From NCBI GenBank assembly GCA_910578095.1, contig CAJTOZ010000003.1, forward strand, positions 62,001 to 126,000: a DNA stretch of 64,000 nucleotides, given 5' to 3'. Source of the stretch: an uncultured Muribaculaceae bacterium (lineage in GTDB: Bacteria > Bacteroidota > Bacteroidia > Bacteroidales > Muribaculaceae). A model generated the notes under the pieces. It made no database searches. It saw only the letters and a program-made list of their open reading frames with translations, and was not told where the DNA came from. Position 1 is the first letter of the stretch; each line of letters begins with the position of its first letter. This document shows, one piece after another, positions 28,635 to 37,304 of the stretch. Both the position numbers and the translations under genes were made by a program.

Positions 28635-30077
28635 TCACTCCGATGCGTCGTCGGGCACGAATACGTAGGCGCCGAGGTCGGGGGCGGTGCCGCGCGGATT
28701 GCCGTAGGCGTCCACTGCCGCGCGGGGGTCGACGGCGTATTGCATGCCGGCGCCGATGGCGGGCGATCCGGGCTGCAGGCGGTAGTCGAACACGTAGGCC
28801 GCGCGGTCGTTGCGGTACATCGGGTCGGTGTCCCAGAGGCACGAAATGAAATTGTCGTCGTCCGATCCGGCGCTTTTCAGCAGGCAATAGCGGATGGAGA
28901 TGTTGGTGCCGGTGAGGTCGCCGCGGTTCACATCGTCGCCGATACCGTAGATAATGCTGTTGGAGATGTCGGCCGAGGCGAAAGGTGCGCCGCTGCCATC
29001 GTCGTCCTTGTCTTTGCCGTCTTTGGGGGTGTAGCCGGTGTGGTAGAGTTGCAGGGCCGGTCCTGTGATGGCGGAAAACAGGTAGTAGTTGGCAAGCGTG
29101 CAATGGTTTATGTTGTGGGTGCCGCCCTGAAGGCGCACGAGCCCTTCGCCGCCCTCGGCAAACTCGCATCCGAACAGAGCCGTGGAGGCGTGTATGGCTT
29201 CAAACACAAGGCCTGCTGAGTTGTGCAGGCGGCAGTTGAGAAGCGTCAGGGTGGGTGTGGTGCCGGTGGCGGGGTCGCCTTCGATGCGCACTCCCTGCCA
29301 GGTGTTGCGGATGTCGGTGTTTATGAGTACGTTGTCGCGGCTGGTGGCCGTGAGGAATACGCCTGTCCACTGGCGCGACATGATGTCGAACGAGATGTCG
29401 GCCACCACGTTGCCGGTGCGGTCGCCGGCCATGTGCACGGGGGCCTCAGGTGTGCCGAGACTGATAAGGGTGCCGCGCACGGCCAGGTGCGCGCCATCAT
29501 GGAAAAGCAATTCTGCGCCCGGGCCGAGCCTGAGCGTGGCGCCAGGTGCTACGACGAGTGAGTCGTAGACAATGTATGGCCTACCGGCGGGGATGTCGGT
29601 ATCGTCGGTGAGAGTGACGGCGCGCATGCGCACTGCATCGCGTCCCTGCGCATCGAGCACTACCGAGCGTGTGACGCCGCAGGCGGTGAAATCGACCGTG
29701 GCGCGCACATCGACGGGTATGTCGCGTCCATTGGGCGGCAAGGTGGCTTCCACAAACACATAAATGGAATCTTTCGCGCGGATCTCGACGTCGCTGAACT
29801 CGCGTCCGCTGAAGCCGTCGACATTCAGGCGGAAGCATTCGGGATGGTCTCCGCCGAGGTTCAGTGATGTTATGGCCACGGAGCGCGATGCGCGGTTGTG
29901 TATGGTGAAGCGGTGTGTGGGAGTGGGCTCGTCGGTGAACACGGTGCCGAGATGGAGGGTGTCGACTGCTGCGACCGGTGCATCGGCTGCTGCCGTGGTG
30001 AAGCCGTCCTCGATGCAGCCTGTGGCGCCAAGGAGGATAAGCAGCGATATGGAGAGAGTGTATACGAACTTTTTCAT
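28635..30077 (-). CDS. Lipoprotein with right-handed beta-helix repeats
   Basis: 480 residues. The lipoprotein signal MKKFVYTLSISLLILLGATGC ends at Cys21. Residues ~40-150 look like an immunoglobulin-type beta-sandwich (FTIHNRASRSVAITSLNLGG). From ~170 onward the protein has short beta-helix rungs (AELLFHDGAHLAVRGTLISLG, NVLINTDIRNTWQGVRIEG, TLLNCRLHNSAGLVFEAIHAS, TALFGCEFAEGGEGL). Such proteins are usually surface- or periplasm-exposed and may bind polysaccharide. No catalytic carbohydrate-lyase motif is obvious. It lies 28 bp after folK and upstream of metG on the same strand, but metG has its own promoter. Confidence 0.85.
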   Translation of the reverse strand: MKKFVYTLSISLLILLGATGCIEDGFTTAAADAPVAAVDTLHLGTVFTDEPTPTHRFTIHNRASRSVAITSLNLGGDHPECFRLNVDGFSGREFSDVEIRAKDSIYVFVEATLPPNGRDIPVDVRATVDFTACGVTRSVVLDAQGRDAVRMRAVTLTDDTDIPAGRPYIVYDSLVVAPGATLRLGPGAELLFHDGAHLAVRGTLISLGTPEAPVHMAGDRTGNVVADISFDIMSRQWTGVFLTATSRDNVLINTDIRNTWQGVRIEGDPATGTTPTLTLLNCRLHNSAGLVFEAIHASTALFGCEFAEGGEGLVRLQGGTHNINHCTLANYYLFSAITGPALQLYHTGYTPKDGKDKDDDGSGAPFASADISNSIIYGIGDDVNRGDLTGTNISIRYCLLKSAGSDDDNFISCLWDTDPMYRNDRAAYVFDYRLQPGSPAIGAGMQYAVDPRAAVDAYGNPRGTAPDLGAYVFVPDDASE

Positions 30078-30104
30078 CAGTATAATAACGTCGCGGAGGC
30101 GGTA

Positions 30105-30560
30105 TTATTGCGCGGCTGTGGCTTCCACAAAGGCTGCGGCTTCGGGGTCGAGCTGCTGCAGGGGCTGCATGACGAAGGGGCGGAGGGCGGCGCGTGGGTG
30201 CGGCAGCGTGAGGCGGGGGGTGCGGAGCACTATGCTGTCGATGCCGATGATGTCGATGTCGACGGGGCGGTCGCGGTAGCTGCCGTCGGCGTTGCGGTGG
30301 GGTGCGCCCTCGCCCACGGCACATTCCACGCGCTGTGTGATGTCGAGCACCCGCTCGGGAGCCATCGCCGCCGGCAGATCGACCATGACACCCAGGTTGA
30401 GGTATGGGTTGGGCGAATCGTAGCCCCACGGTTCGCTCTCCACAGGGCCTGCAGTGTGTATTTCCGCGCCTTCAAACTCACGGGCGAGCAGCTCCAAGGC
30501 GCGTTGCAGATACGCGGCCCGGTCGCCCAGGTTGCTGCCTATGTTGAGATGTATCCTCAT
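30105..30560 (-). CDS. folK: 2-amino-4-hydroxy-6-hydroxymethyldihydropteridine pyrophosphokinase
   Basis: 151 residues, near the family norm. HPPK transfers pyrophosphate from ATP to the pterin in folate synthesis. Motifs: HLNIGSNLGDRAAYLQRALELL at the N-terminus, SEPWGYDSPNPYLNLGV in the middle, and the Mg-binding RDRPVDIDIIGIDSIV followed by LTLPHPRAALRPFVMQPL. It is 27 bp upstream of the beta-helix lipoprotein gene. The region upstream holds REP-like palindromes. Confidence 0.94.
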   Translation of the reverse strand: MRIHLNIGSNLGDRAAYLQRALELLAREFEGAEIHTAGPVESEPWGYDSPNPYLNLGVMVDLPAAMAPERVLDITQRVECAVGEGAPHRNADGSYRDRPVDIDIIGIDSIVLRTPRLTLPHPRAALRPFVMQPLQQLDPEAAAFVEATAAQ

Positions 30561-30600
30561 GGTTCGGAAATAAAAAATAAGAAATTGCTGTTATTCCATC

Positions 30601-30676
30601 AATGTAGGGATGCTCCCCGGAGCATCCTATCCTAACGCACTTATTATCAGGATGCACCAGGGTGCATCCCTACATT
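30601..30676. repeat. Inverted pair of REP-like hairpins (BIME-like)
   Basis: The left unit is AATGTAG plus GGATGCTCC/GGAGCATCC (30601-30627). The right unit is GGATGCACC/GGTGCATCC plus CTACATT (30650-30676). The units face each other, so AATGTAGGGATGC (30601-30613) is the exact reverse complement of 30664-30676. A GTAG foot followed by a hairpin is the architecture of REP sequences recognised by RAYT transposases; a facing pair is a BIME. It lies between folK and infB. Confidence 0.7.
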
Positions 30677-30749
30677 AATGAATGTAATTCTTTTTGTTTG
30701 TGCACCTGAAAAACGGTTTATGCCCATAAGCGATGTTTTTGCGGAGATA

Positions 30750-30776
30750 GGACGCACCGTGGTGCGTCCCTACATT
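30750..30776. repeat. REP-like hairpin, single unit
   Basis: GGACGCACC/GGTGCGTCC with a 2-nt loop is followed by CTACATT. Compared with the unit at 30650-30676, the stem differs by a T-to-C change that is compensated by A-to-G in the other arm, so the pairing is conserved. The 30561-30884 gap holds no gene that I can support. Confidence 0.65.
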
Positions 30777-30861
30777 GCGGGGAGATTAAAAAAGAATGAA
30801 GAACTGTTGAGCCGAGGCATCGCCAATTCTTCATTCCTAAACTTTAATTATTTATTCCCAC

Positions 30862-30879
30862 AGCCGCTTCGGAGCGGCT
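30862..30879 (-). terminator. Hairpin just after infB, probable terminator
   Basis: AGCCGCT (30862-30868) and AGCGGCT (30873-30879) form a 7-bp GC-rich stem with a TCGG loop, 5 bp beyond the infB stop codon. No clean T-run follows on the minus strand, so termination efficiency is uncertain. Confidence 0.5.
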
Positions 30880-30884
30880 TATGG

Positions 30885-33791
30885 TCAGATGCTGCGGGCC
30901 ACCTCGACTTCTTCGAAGCTTTCGATTATGTCGCCCACCTTGATGTCGTTGAATCCGGCGATGGAGAGGCCGCAGTCGTAGCCGGAAGCCACTTCCTTGA
31001 CGTCGTCCTTGAATCGCTTGAGCGAACCGAAGGTGCCGGTGTAGCGCACGATGCCGTCGCGGATCACGCGCGCCTTGGCAGTGCGTTTGATCTTGCCTTC
31101 GCGCACGATGGCACCTGCGATGGTGCCCACCTTGCTGATGTGGTAGGTCTCGAGCACTTCGGCCGTGCCTGTGATTTCCTCCTTGAGCTCGGGTGCAAGC
31201 ATACCCTGCATGGCATCCTTCACTTCCTCGATGGCGTCGTAGATGACGGAGTAGAGGCGTATCTGCACGCCTTCGCGCTCGGCCACACGGCGTGCGGCCT
31301 GCGAGGGACGCACCTGGAAGCCGATGATGATGGCGTCGGATGCGGCGGCCAGCGTGACATCGCTCTCGGAGATCTCGCCCACGGCCTTGTGGAGCACGTT
31401 GACCTGAATCTCCTCGGTGGAAAGCTTGATGAGGGAGTCGCTGAGGGCTTCGATGGAGCCGTCGACGTCGCCCTTGACGATGATGTTGAGCTCCTGGAAG
31501 TTGCCGATGGCGCGGCGTCGGCCGATATCCTCGAGGGTGAGGATCTTGGTGGTGCGCAGGCCCTGCTCGCGCTGGAGCTGCTCGCGCTTGTTGGCTATCT
31601 CGCGGGCTTCCTGCTCGGTTTCCATCACATTGAAGGTGTCGCCGGCAGTGGGGGCGCCGTTGAGGCCGAGGATGAGGGCGGGAGTGGCGGGTCCGGCTTC
31701 CTTGATGCGCTGGTTGCGCTCGTTGAACATGGCCTTGATCTTGCCGAAATGGTTGCCGGCAAGCACGATGTCGCCTACGCGCAGCGTGCCGTTCTGCACG
31801 AGCACGTTGGCCACATAGCCGCGGCCTTTGTCGAGCGACGACTCGATGATGGCACCGGTGGCGCGGCGGTCGGGGTTGGCCTTGAGATCAAGCATCTCGG
31901 CTTCGAGGAGCACTTTCTCCATGAGCTCTTCCACGCCTATGCCTTTCTTGGCGGAGATGTCCTGGCTCTGGTATTTGCCGCCCCATTCTTCCACGAGATA
32001 GTTCATGGCAGCCAGTTCCTCCTTGATTTTGTCGGGGTTGGCGTGCGGCTTGTCTATCTTGTTGATGGCGAATACGATGGGCACACCTGCTGCGGACGCG
32101 TGGTTGATGGCCTCGACGGTCTGCGGCATCACGTTGTCGTCGGCGGCCACGATGATGATACAGATGTCGGTGACCTTGGCACCGCGGGCACGCATGGCCG
32201 TGAAGGCCTCGTGGCCGGGGGTGTCGAGGAATGTGATGTGGCGGCCGTCGGGCAGCTTGACGCTGTAGGAGCCGATGTGCTGGGTGATGCCGCCGGCTTC
32301 GCCTGCGATGACGTTGGCCTTGCGGATATAATCGAGCAGCGAGGTTTTGCCGTGGTCCACGTGGCCCATGACGGTGACGATGGGCGGGCGCGAGGTGAGG
32401 TCTTCCTCGCGGTCTTCTTCCTGGTGGATGGCATCGGCCACTTCAGCCGATACGTATTCGGTGGTGTAGCCGAATTCCTCGGCCACGATGTTGATGGTCT
32501 CGGCATCGAGACGCTGGTTGATGCTGACCATGACACCGATGTTCATGCATGTGGCGATGACCTGGTTGATGGGCACGTCCATCATGACAGCGAGGTCGTT
32601 GGCCGTAACGAATTCGGTGAGCTTGAGGGTGCGGCTCTCGGCCTGCTCGGCACGTGCGGCCTGCTCGGCGCGGGCAGCGTTGGCGTCGCGTTTCTCCTTG
32701 CGCCATTTCGCGCCTTTCTTGAGGCCTTTGTCTTTGCTGGTGAGGCGTGCGAGGGTTTCCTTTACCTGCTTCGATACGTCTTCGTCGTTGACTTCCGGTG
32801 CGGGTGCGGGTTTCTGTCCGCGTTTGCCCTGTCCTTGGTTTTTGGGCGGGCGCTGGCGGTCGGCAGCGGCAGCGCCGCCGTTCTGTCCTCCGCGTGCGGG
32901 GCGTGGTTCGTTGGCAGCCTGGCGTCCGGCTTTTTCTATGTCGACTTTCTGCGATCCTCCTATGCGGTTGCGCTTGCGGCGGGAGTCGCCGGCTGCTGCG
33001 CCCGTTCCTGCCGTGGCCTGGGCTTTACGCTCGTTGCGGCGTTCTTCCTTGGTTTTCTTTTTGGGGCGGGTGTTGGAGTTGATGGCGGAGAGGTCGATCT
33101 TGCCGAGAATCACGGGACCTTGCACGCGCGGAGCGCTGCCCGTGGTGAATATCTCGGGTTCTTTCGCCGGTTCGGTGGCTGCGGGTTCTTCGGGCTGTGG
33201 TGTCTGCTCTGCCGCTGCGCTCTGCTCTGCGGCCTCGCGCTCGGCTTTTTTCTGCATTTCGGCGAGGCGGCGTGCTTCCTCTTCGGCGCGGCGTGCGGCT
33301 TCGCGCTCGGCGGCCTGCCGGGCTTCTTCCTCGGCCTTGCGGGCTTCGGCAGCCTTGCGCGCTTCCTCTTCGGCGCGTCGGGCGGCTTCCTCGGCAGCCT
33401 GCCGGGCTTCGGCCTCGGCTTTACGTGCCTCGGCGGATTGGGCGGGGCGCACGGGGTTGCCCTTGGCGTCGAGCTCTATCTTTCCGAGGATGCGTGGCTT
33501 TTGCGCGATGTCGGACGGTGTTTGTGCTTCTTCCGGTTCGGCTGCGCGTGCGGGAGCCGCTGTGCGAGCGGCTGCGCGCTGTTGCTGGCGGTCGGTTGTC
33601 TGCTGGTCGGAACGAGTCTTTAACTCTCGGTCGGGTTGGAAATGATGTGTGAGCATCTCGACCACCGTATCCTCAACTCGTGTGTTGGGACTTTCGACGA
33701 TTTCGATGTTGTTTTTGCGCAGGAACTCGAAGATGTTGGGCAGGCCGACGTTGAGTTCCTTTGCGAGGTTGCTTATCTTTTGTTTCGCCAT
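30885..33791 (-). CDS. infB: Translation initiation factor IF-2
   Basis: 968 residues. IF-2 is the GTPase that brings fMet-tRNA to the 30S subunit and promotes subunit joining. Residues 1-60 form the IF2_N-like helical domain (FEFLRKNNIEIVES). Residues ~110-210 are a long Ala/Glu/Arg-rich predicted coiled coil, and 210-390 are basic and low-complexity. The G1 loop GHVDHGKT lies at 476-483, followed by DTPGHEAF and NKIDKP, then domains II-IV to the end (SFEEVEVARSI). It is last in the rimP-nusA-infB order that is conserved across bacteria, with 85 bp separating it from nusA. Confidence 0.97.
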   Translation of the reverse strand: MAKQKISNLAKELNVGLPNIFEFLRKNNIEIVESPNTRVEDTVVEMLTHHFQPDRELKTRSDQQTTDRQQQRAAARTAAPARAAEPEEAQTPSDIAQKPRILGKIELDAKGNPVRPAQSAEARKAEAEARQAAEEAARRAEEEARKAAEARKAEEEARQAAEREAARRAEEEARRLAEMQKKAEREAAEQSAAAEQTPQPEEPAATEPAKEPEIFTTGSAPRVQGPVILGKIDLSAINSNTRPKKKTKEERRNERKAQATAGTGAAAGDSRRKRNRIGGSQKVDIEKAGRQAANEPRPARGGQNGGAAAADRQRPPKNQGQGKRGQKPAPAPEVNDEDVSKQVKETLARLTSKDKGLKKGAKWRKEKRDANAARAEQAARAEQAESRTLKLTEFVTANDLAVMMDVPINQVIATCMNIGVMVSINQRLDAETINIVAEEFGYTTEYVSAEVADAIHQEEDREEDLTSRPPIVTVMGHVDHGKTSLLDYIRKANVIAGEAGGITQHIGSYSVKLPDGRHITFLDTPGHEAFTAMRARGAKVTDICIIIVAADDNVMPQTVEAINHASAAGVPIVFAINKIDKPHANPDKIKEELAAMNYLVEEWGGKYQSQDISAKKGIGVEELMEKVLLEAEMLDLKANPDRRATGAIIESSLDKGRGYVANVLVQNGTLRVGDIVLAGNHFGKIKAMFNERNQRIKEAGPATPALILGLNGAPTAGDTFNVMETEQEAREIANKREQLQREQGLRTTKILTLEDIGRRRAIGNFQELNIIVKGDVDGSIEALSDSLIKLSTEEIQVNVLHKAVGEISESDVTLAAASDAIIIGFQVRPSQAARRVAEREGVQIRLYSVIYDAIEEVKDAMQGMLAPELKEEITGTAEVLETYHISKVGTIAGAIVREGKIKRTAKARVIRDGIVRYTGTFGSLKRFKDDVKEVASGYDCGLSIAGFNDIKVGDIIESFEEVEVARSI

Positions 33792-33876
33792 ATATGTTTG
33801 TTAATGCTCGTTCGTTTCAGTTGGGTGGATGGGTGTGGGAGTGTGGGAGAGAGGATGTGAGGGAGTGCTCCGGGGA

Positions 33877-35133
33877 TCAGTCCTCGAATTCGGCGCGCAG
33901 GATGGCGAGAATGTTGTCGACGGTTTCTTCTTCCAGGTCGGCTTTCTCGATGATCATGTCGCGCGGTGCGTTGAGCACGCTCTTGGCGGTCACGAATCCT
34001 ACGTTTTTGAGTGCTTCGATGATCCATTCGTCTATCTCGTCCTTGAAATCGTCGAGATAGATGTCTTCCTCGAAGGAATCCTCGGTGTCGCGGTATACGT
34101 CGATGGTATAGCCTGTGAGCATGGATGCAAGCTTGATGTTGAGGCCGTTCTTACCGATGGCGAGCGACACTTCTTCCGGACGGAGGAACACCTCTGCTTT
34201 CTTCTCGTCTTCGTCGAGGCGTATGCTGCTTACTTTTGCAGGGGAGAGCGCGCGCTGAATGAAGAGGGAGGGGTTGGCCGTGAAGTTGATGACATCGATG
34301 TTTTCGTTGCGCAGCTCACGTACGATGCCGTGGATACGGCTGCCTTTGACACCTACGCATGCGCCTACGGGGTCGATGCGGTCGTCGTAGCTTTCTACGG
34401 CTATTTTCGCGCGTTCGCCGGGGATGCGCGCTACGGCGCGTATGTTGATGAGGCCGTCGTGTATTTCGGGCACTTCAAGCTCGAAGAGGCGGCGGAGGAA
34501 CTGCTCGTTGGTGCGGCTGACGGTGATCTTGGGGTTGTTGTTCTTGTTGTCGACGTTGGCTATGACGGCGCGCACGGTTTCTCCTTTGCGGAAGAAGTCG
34601 CCGGGAATGCTCTCGCTCTTTGGGAGCAGGAGCTCGTTTTTCTCATCGTCGAGCAGGAGTGTCTCGCGGCTCCATGTCTGGTAGACTTCTCCGGACACAA
34701 GTTCGCCTTCAAGATCTTTGAATTTTTCAAACACGGCTTCGTGCTGCAGGTCAAGAATCTTGCTCTGGAGGGTCTGGCGCAGGTTGAGGATGGCGCGGCG
34801 TCCGAATTTGTCGAAGAATATTTCCTTGGTGTGCTCTTCTCCCACTTCGGCGTCGGGGTCGTCGTCGGCCTGTGCGTCGCTGAGGGAGATCTCGAGGTTG
34901 GGGTTGGTGACTTCTCCGTCGGGAACTACGGTGAGGTTCTGGAAAATCTGGACATCGCCTTTGTCGGGGTTGAGGATGACGTCGAGGTTTTCGTCGGTGC
35001 CGAACATTTTTGCGAGAACGTTGCGGAAGGATTCCTCCAGCACGCTGATCATCGTTGTCTTGTCGATGTTTTTCAGTTCCTTGAACTCGGCGAACTGCTC
35101 TACCATGTTGGGGGTTGCCTCTTTCTTGGCCAT
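33877..35133 (-). CDS. nusA: Transcription termination/antitermination factor NusA
   Basis: 418 residues. NusA binds RNA polymerase and modulates pausing, termination and antitermination. An N-terminal RNAP-binding domain (~1-130) is followed by an S1 domain (~135-205, GELVSGEVYQTW) and two KH domains (~210-350, including DPVGACVGVKGSRIHGIVRELRNENIDV and EVSLAIGKNGLNIKLAS). The short C-terminus lacks the acidic repeats of E. coli NusA, as is usual outside Proteobacteria. It lies between rimP (40 bp) and infB (85 bp). Confidence 0.96.
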   Translation of the reverse strand: MAKKEATPNMVEQFAEFKELKNIDKTTMISVLEESFRNVLAKMFGTDENLDVILNPDKGDVQIFQNLTVVPDGEVTNPNLEISLSDAQADDDPDAEVGEEHTKEIFFDKFGRRAILNLRQTLQSKILDLQHEAVFEKFKDLEGELVSGEVYQTWSRETLLLDDEKNELLLPKSESIPGDFFRKGETVRAVIANVDNKNNNPKITVSRTNEQFLRRLFELEVPEIHDGLINIRAVARIPGERAKIAVESYDDRIDPVGACVGVKGSRIHGIVRELRNENIDVINFTANPSLFIQRALSPAKVSSIRLDEDEKKAEVFLRPEEVSLAIGKNGLNIKLASMLTGYTIDVYRDTEDSFEEDIYLDDFKDEIDEWIIEALKNVGFVTAKSVLNAPRDMIIEKADLEEETVDNILAILRAEFED

Positions 35134-35173
35134 AGCTTGAAGGGTTGTGTATGAGTATGGGTTATTATTTTTT

Positions 35174-35644
35174 TCAGAATTTTATCTCGTAGCGCACGTA
35201 TTTTATGTCGGCGAGCGGGAGGGTAATTTCCTCGGGCTTGAGCACGGGCCTCTTGGCTCCCGGCTCTTTCACTTTTGTCTCCACGGTGATGGTGCAGGCG
35301 GTGGTGTCGTCGTTGACGGCGGTGAGGATGCCGTGTAGCTTGCGTCCGTCGCGGGTGAGGGCTTCTACGGGGTTGCCGATGTTTTTCAGGAACTGCCCCC
35401 TCACACGCATTGGGGCCGTCAGGCCGGCCGATCCCACCTCGAGCTCGTAGTCCTCGACGTCGCGGTCGAACGCCTGCTCGATATGGCGTGTGATGCCGGC
35501 GCATGTGTCGATGTCGATTCCTTCGGGGGAGTCGATTTCCACCACTATTTCGTTGGCGGGGCTTATGCGCGCATCGACGAGGAAGATGTCTGATCCTGCG
35601 ATGGCTTCGTTGATGGTGGAGATGAGTTTCTGCTTGTCGATCAT
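35174..35644 (-). CDS. rimP: Ribosome maturation factor RimP
   Basis: 156 residues, typical. RimP helps mature the 30S subunit. The N-terminal domain has the ISPANEIVVEIDSPEGIDIDTCAGITRHIE pattern and the characteristic VGSAGLTAPM (VxSPGL-type) motif, followed by an Sm-like C-terminal domain. It is first in the rimP-nusA-infB operon. A -7 element lies at 35701-35708, with a terminator-like leader hairpin between it and the start. Confidence 0.94.
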   Translation of the reverse strand: MIDKQKLISTINEAIAGSDIFLVDARISPANEIVVEIDSPEGIDIDTCAGITRHIEQAFDRDVEDYELEVGSAGLTAPMRVRGQFLKNIGNPVEALTRDGRKLHGILTAVNDDTTACTITVETKVKEPGAKRPVLKPEEITLPLADIKYVRYEIKF

Positions 35645-35651
35645 AAGGCTT

Positions 35652-35683
35652 AAAAAATAGGAGGAAGCGCCGTGCCCCCTCCT
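35652..35683 (-). terminator. Terminator-like hairpin in the rimP-nusA-infB leader
   Basis: On the minus strand AGGAGG (35683-35678) pairs with CCTCCT (35664-35659), with a 14-nt loop, followed by ATTTTTT. It lies between the -7 element (35701-35708) and the rimP ATG (35644), so it could attenuate the operon. Confidence 0.45.
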
Positions 35684-35700
35684 TCACTCTGAAGTTTATG

Positions 35701-35708
35701 CAAAGATA
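35701..35708 (-). promoter_or_regulatory. -7 promoter element of rimP-nusA-infB
   Basis: TATCTTTG on the minus strand matches TAnnTTTG, about 57 bp upstream of the rimP ATG. No TTTG at the -33 spacing was found. Confidence 0.55.
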
Positions 35709-35732
35709 GTAATTTTTTGTGTAAGAGTGCAA

Positions 35733-35765
35733 CACAGGCGCCGGCAAAGGTGCGCGACGCCTGTG
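35733..35765 (-). terminator. Hairpin downstream of the thioredoxin-like lipoprotein gene
   Basis: CACAGGCG (35733-35740) and CGCCTGTG (35758-35765) form an 8-bp stem with a 17-nt loop, 41 bp past the lipoprotein stop. No strong T-run follows, so I call it a possible terminator only. Confidence 0.4.
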
Positions 35766-35805
35766 ATATTAACCAAATATAATGTTTTTTAACTTTTGTT
35801 GGCTC

Positions 35806-36897
35806 TTACATAGCTCTTGCCACAGCTGCTTCGAGTTTGGCGGGGTCGGTGATGCGCTCGGCTATAATTCCGTCGCGTCCGATTACGTATGTGACGGGGA
35901 ATGCTCCGACGTTGTACTGCATGAGCACATCGGCGCCGTCGAGGGGCGAGTTCCATACGGTGATCCACGGCAGGTTGTCGGCCTTGCGTTTCCATTCAAC
36001 CTCGTCGGCATCGAAAGCTATCTGGTAAATCTCGAGGCCATTGGGTGCGTAGCGGCGGTGCAGGTCGGCGAGGAGCACATTGTAGGCCGGAGATGCGTCG
36101 GCATCGTAGGTGGTGAAGCTCAGGACGGTGACGCCGCCCTTCGAGGCTGTCTCGGCGAGGCTGCGCGATGTGCCGCGGTTGTCGTAGCGCACGATGTCGA
36201 TGAGGCCGCTTTCCTGTGCCTCAATGCTCACACCGGGGGTGGCATCGGGGTTGTTGAGGCGTCGGCCGGTGAGATAGATGTTGGCGAGCCACTGGGTGCG
36301 TGGGTCGTCGGGGCGGTTGTCGGCGAATCGTTGTGCCACTGCTCCCACCACGCCGAGGTCGAGACGCTGCGAGAGGTCGTACAGCGGCTTTCCGGCGATG
36401 TTCTTGTTGATGATATAGTATGCGGCGATACAGGTGGAGTCGTTGATGGCTATTTCGCTGAGGCGCGTTTTGAGAATGCTGTCGGTGAGCGCGCCTGCTG
36501 TTCCGTTGGCAGCGATACTCTCCGCTATCAGGCGGTCGATGGCCACTATCTTGTCGGCGGCCGGCGTGCCTGCGAGAGTGTAGGAGCTGCCGAAACCGGC
36601 GGTGTCGGTGGCCACGGTGAGGCAGTCGAGGCTATCAACGGGGAAGTAGATGTGACGTCCGTCGAGGTTCAGGCGCATCACTTCGGCAGTGGCTGCGGGG
36701 GCTGCCGCCTGATAGGCAAATGTGCCGCCGCGGTTGATTTCCACGCTGTCGATGGTGTACCAGCGTCCGGCGTTGAATGCCTCTATTGCCATTTTGCGGC
36801 CTTCGCCGCCATCGACGGTGCCTTCTATTTTCCAGCCTTGCTGGCCGGCGCATGCAGCGGCGAGGGCTGCGAGTGCGGGTATGATGAGGCGTTTCAT
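35806..36897 (-). CDS. Thioredoxin-like (TlpA/DUF4369-type) lipoprotein lacking the CxxC motif
   Basis: 363 residues from ATG 36897. The lipoprotein signal MKRLIIPALAALAAAC places the acylated Cys at 16. Residues ~20-115 resemble the DUF4369 beta-sandwich (WKIEGTVDGGEGRKMAIEAF). Residues ~225-363 are a thioredoxin fold (GVTVLSFTTYDADASPAYNVLLADLHRRY... GAFPVTYVIGRDGIIAERI), keeping the cis-Pro strand FPVTYVI. Where active homologues carry WCxxC, this protein reads YDADASPAY, so it has no redox cysteines. It is probably an envelope binding or scaffold protein. It overlaps the HIT gene by 4 bp (ATGA). Confidence 0.85.
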   Translation of the reverse strand: MKRLIIPALAALAAACAGQQGWKIEGTVDGGEGRKMAIEAFNAGRWYTIDSVEINRGGTFAYQAAAPAATAEVMRLNLDGRHIYFPVDSLDCLTVATDTAGFGSSYTLAGTPAADKIVAIDRLIAESIAANGTAGALTDSILKTRLSEIAINDSTCIAAYYIINKNIAGKPLYDLSQRLDLGVVGAVAQRFADNRPDDPRTQWLANIYLTGRRLNNPDATPGVSIEAQESGLIDIVRYDNRGTSRSLAETASKGGVTVLSFTTYDADASPAYNVLLADLHRRYAPNGLEIYQIAFDADEVEWKRKADNLPWITVWNSPLDGADVLMQYNVGAFPVTYVIGRDGIIAERITDPAKLEAAVARAM

Positions 36898-37304
36898 TGT
36901 GCGGATAGTTTGTCGTATTCGGCGCTGATGGCGTCGGCTATGTGTCGCATCTCGGCATCGGGCAGTGTGAGCTTGCCTTTTGCAAAGTTCATGTCGTTCT
37001 CTACGGTGATGGGTATGAGGTGTATGTGGGCGTGGGGCACCTCGAGGCCAATCACTGTCATGCCCACACGCTTGCATGGCATGGCGGCGCCTACTGCACG
37101 GGCCACACGGCGTGCAAAGCAGTGGAGGGCGGCTGTCTCGTCGTCGTCGAGGTCGAAGATGTAGCTTACCTCGCGGCGGGGAATTACGAGCACATGGCCC
37201 GGAGCCACCGGATTGATGTCGAGAAATGCGAAGTGGCGGTCGTCCTCGGCTACCTTGTAGCAAGGGATCTCGCCGGCTGCGATACGTGAGAATATGGTGG
37301 CCAT
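36894..37304 (-). CDS. HIT-family nucleotide-binding hydrolase
   Basis: 136 residues. HIT proteins hydrolyse nucleotide alpha-phosphate bonds, for example of adenosine phosphoramidates. The N-terminus IFSRIAAGEIPCYKVAEDD and the catalytic histidine triad PHAHIHLIPI (~96-105) are intact. Cytosolic. The start shares one base with the greA stop and the end overlaps the lipoprotein gene by 4 bp, so the three genes form one operon. Confidence 0.93.
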   Translation of the reverse strand: MATIFSRIAAGEIPCYKVAEDDRHFAFLDINPVAPGHVLVIPRREVSYIFDLDDDETAALHCFARRVARAVGAAMPCKRVGMTVIGLEVPHAHIHLIPITVENDMNFAKGKLTLPDAEMRHIADAISAEYDKLSAQ

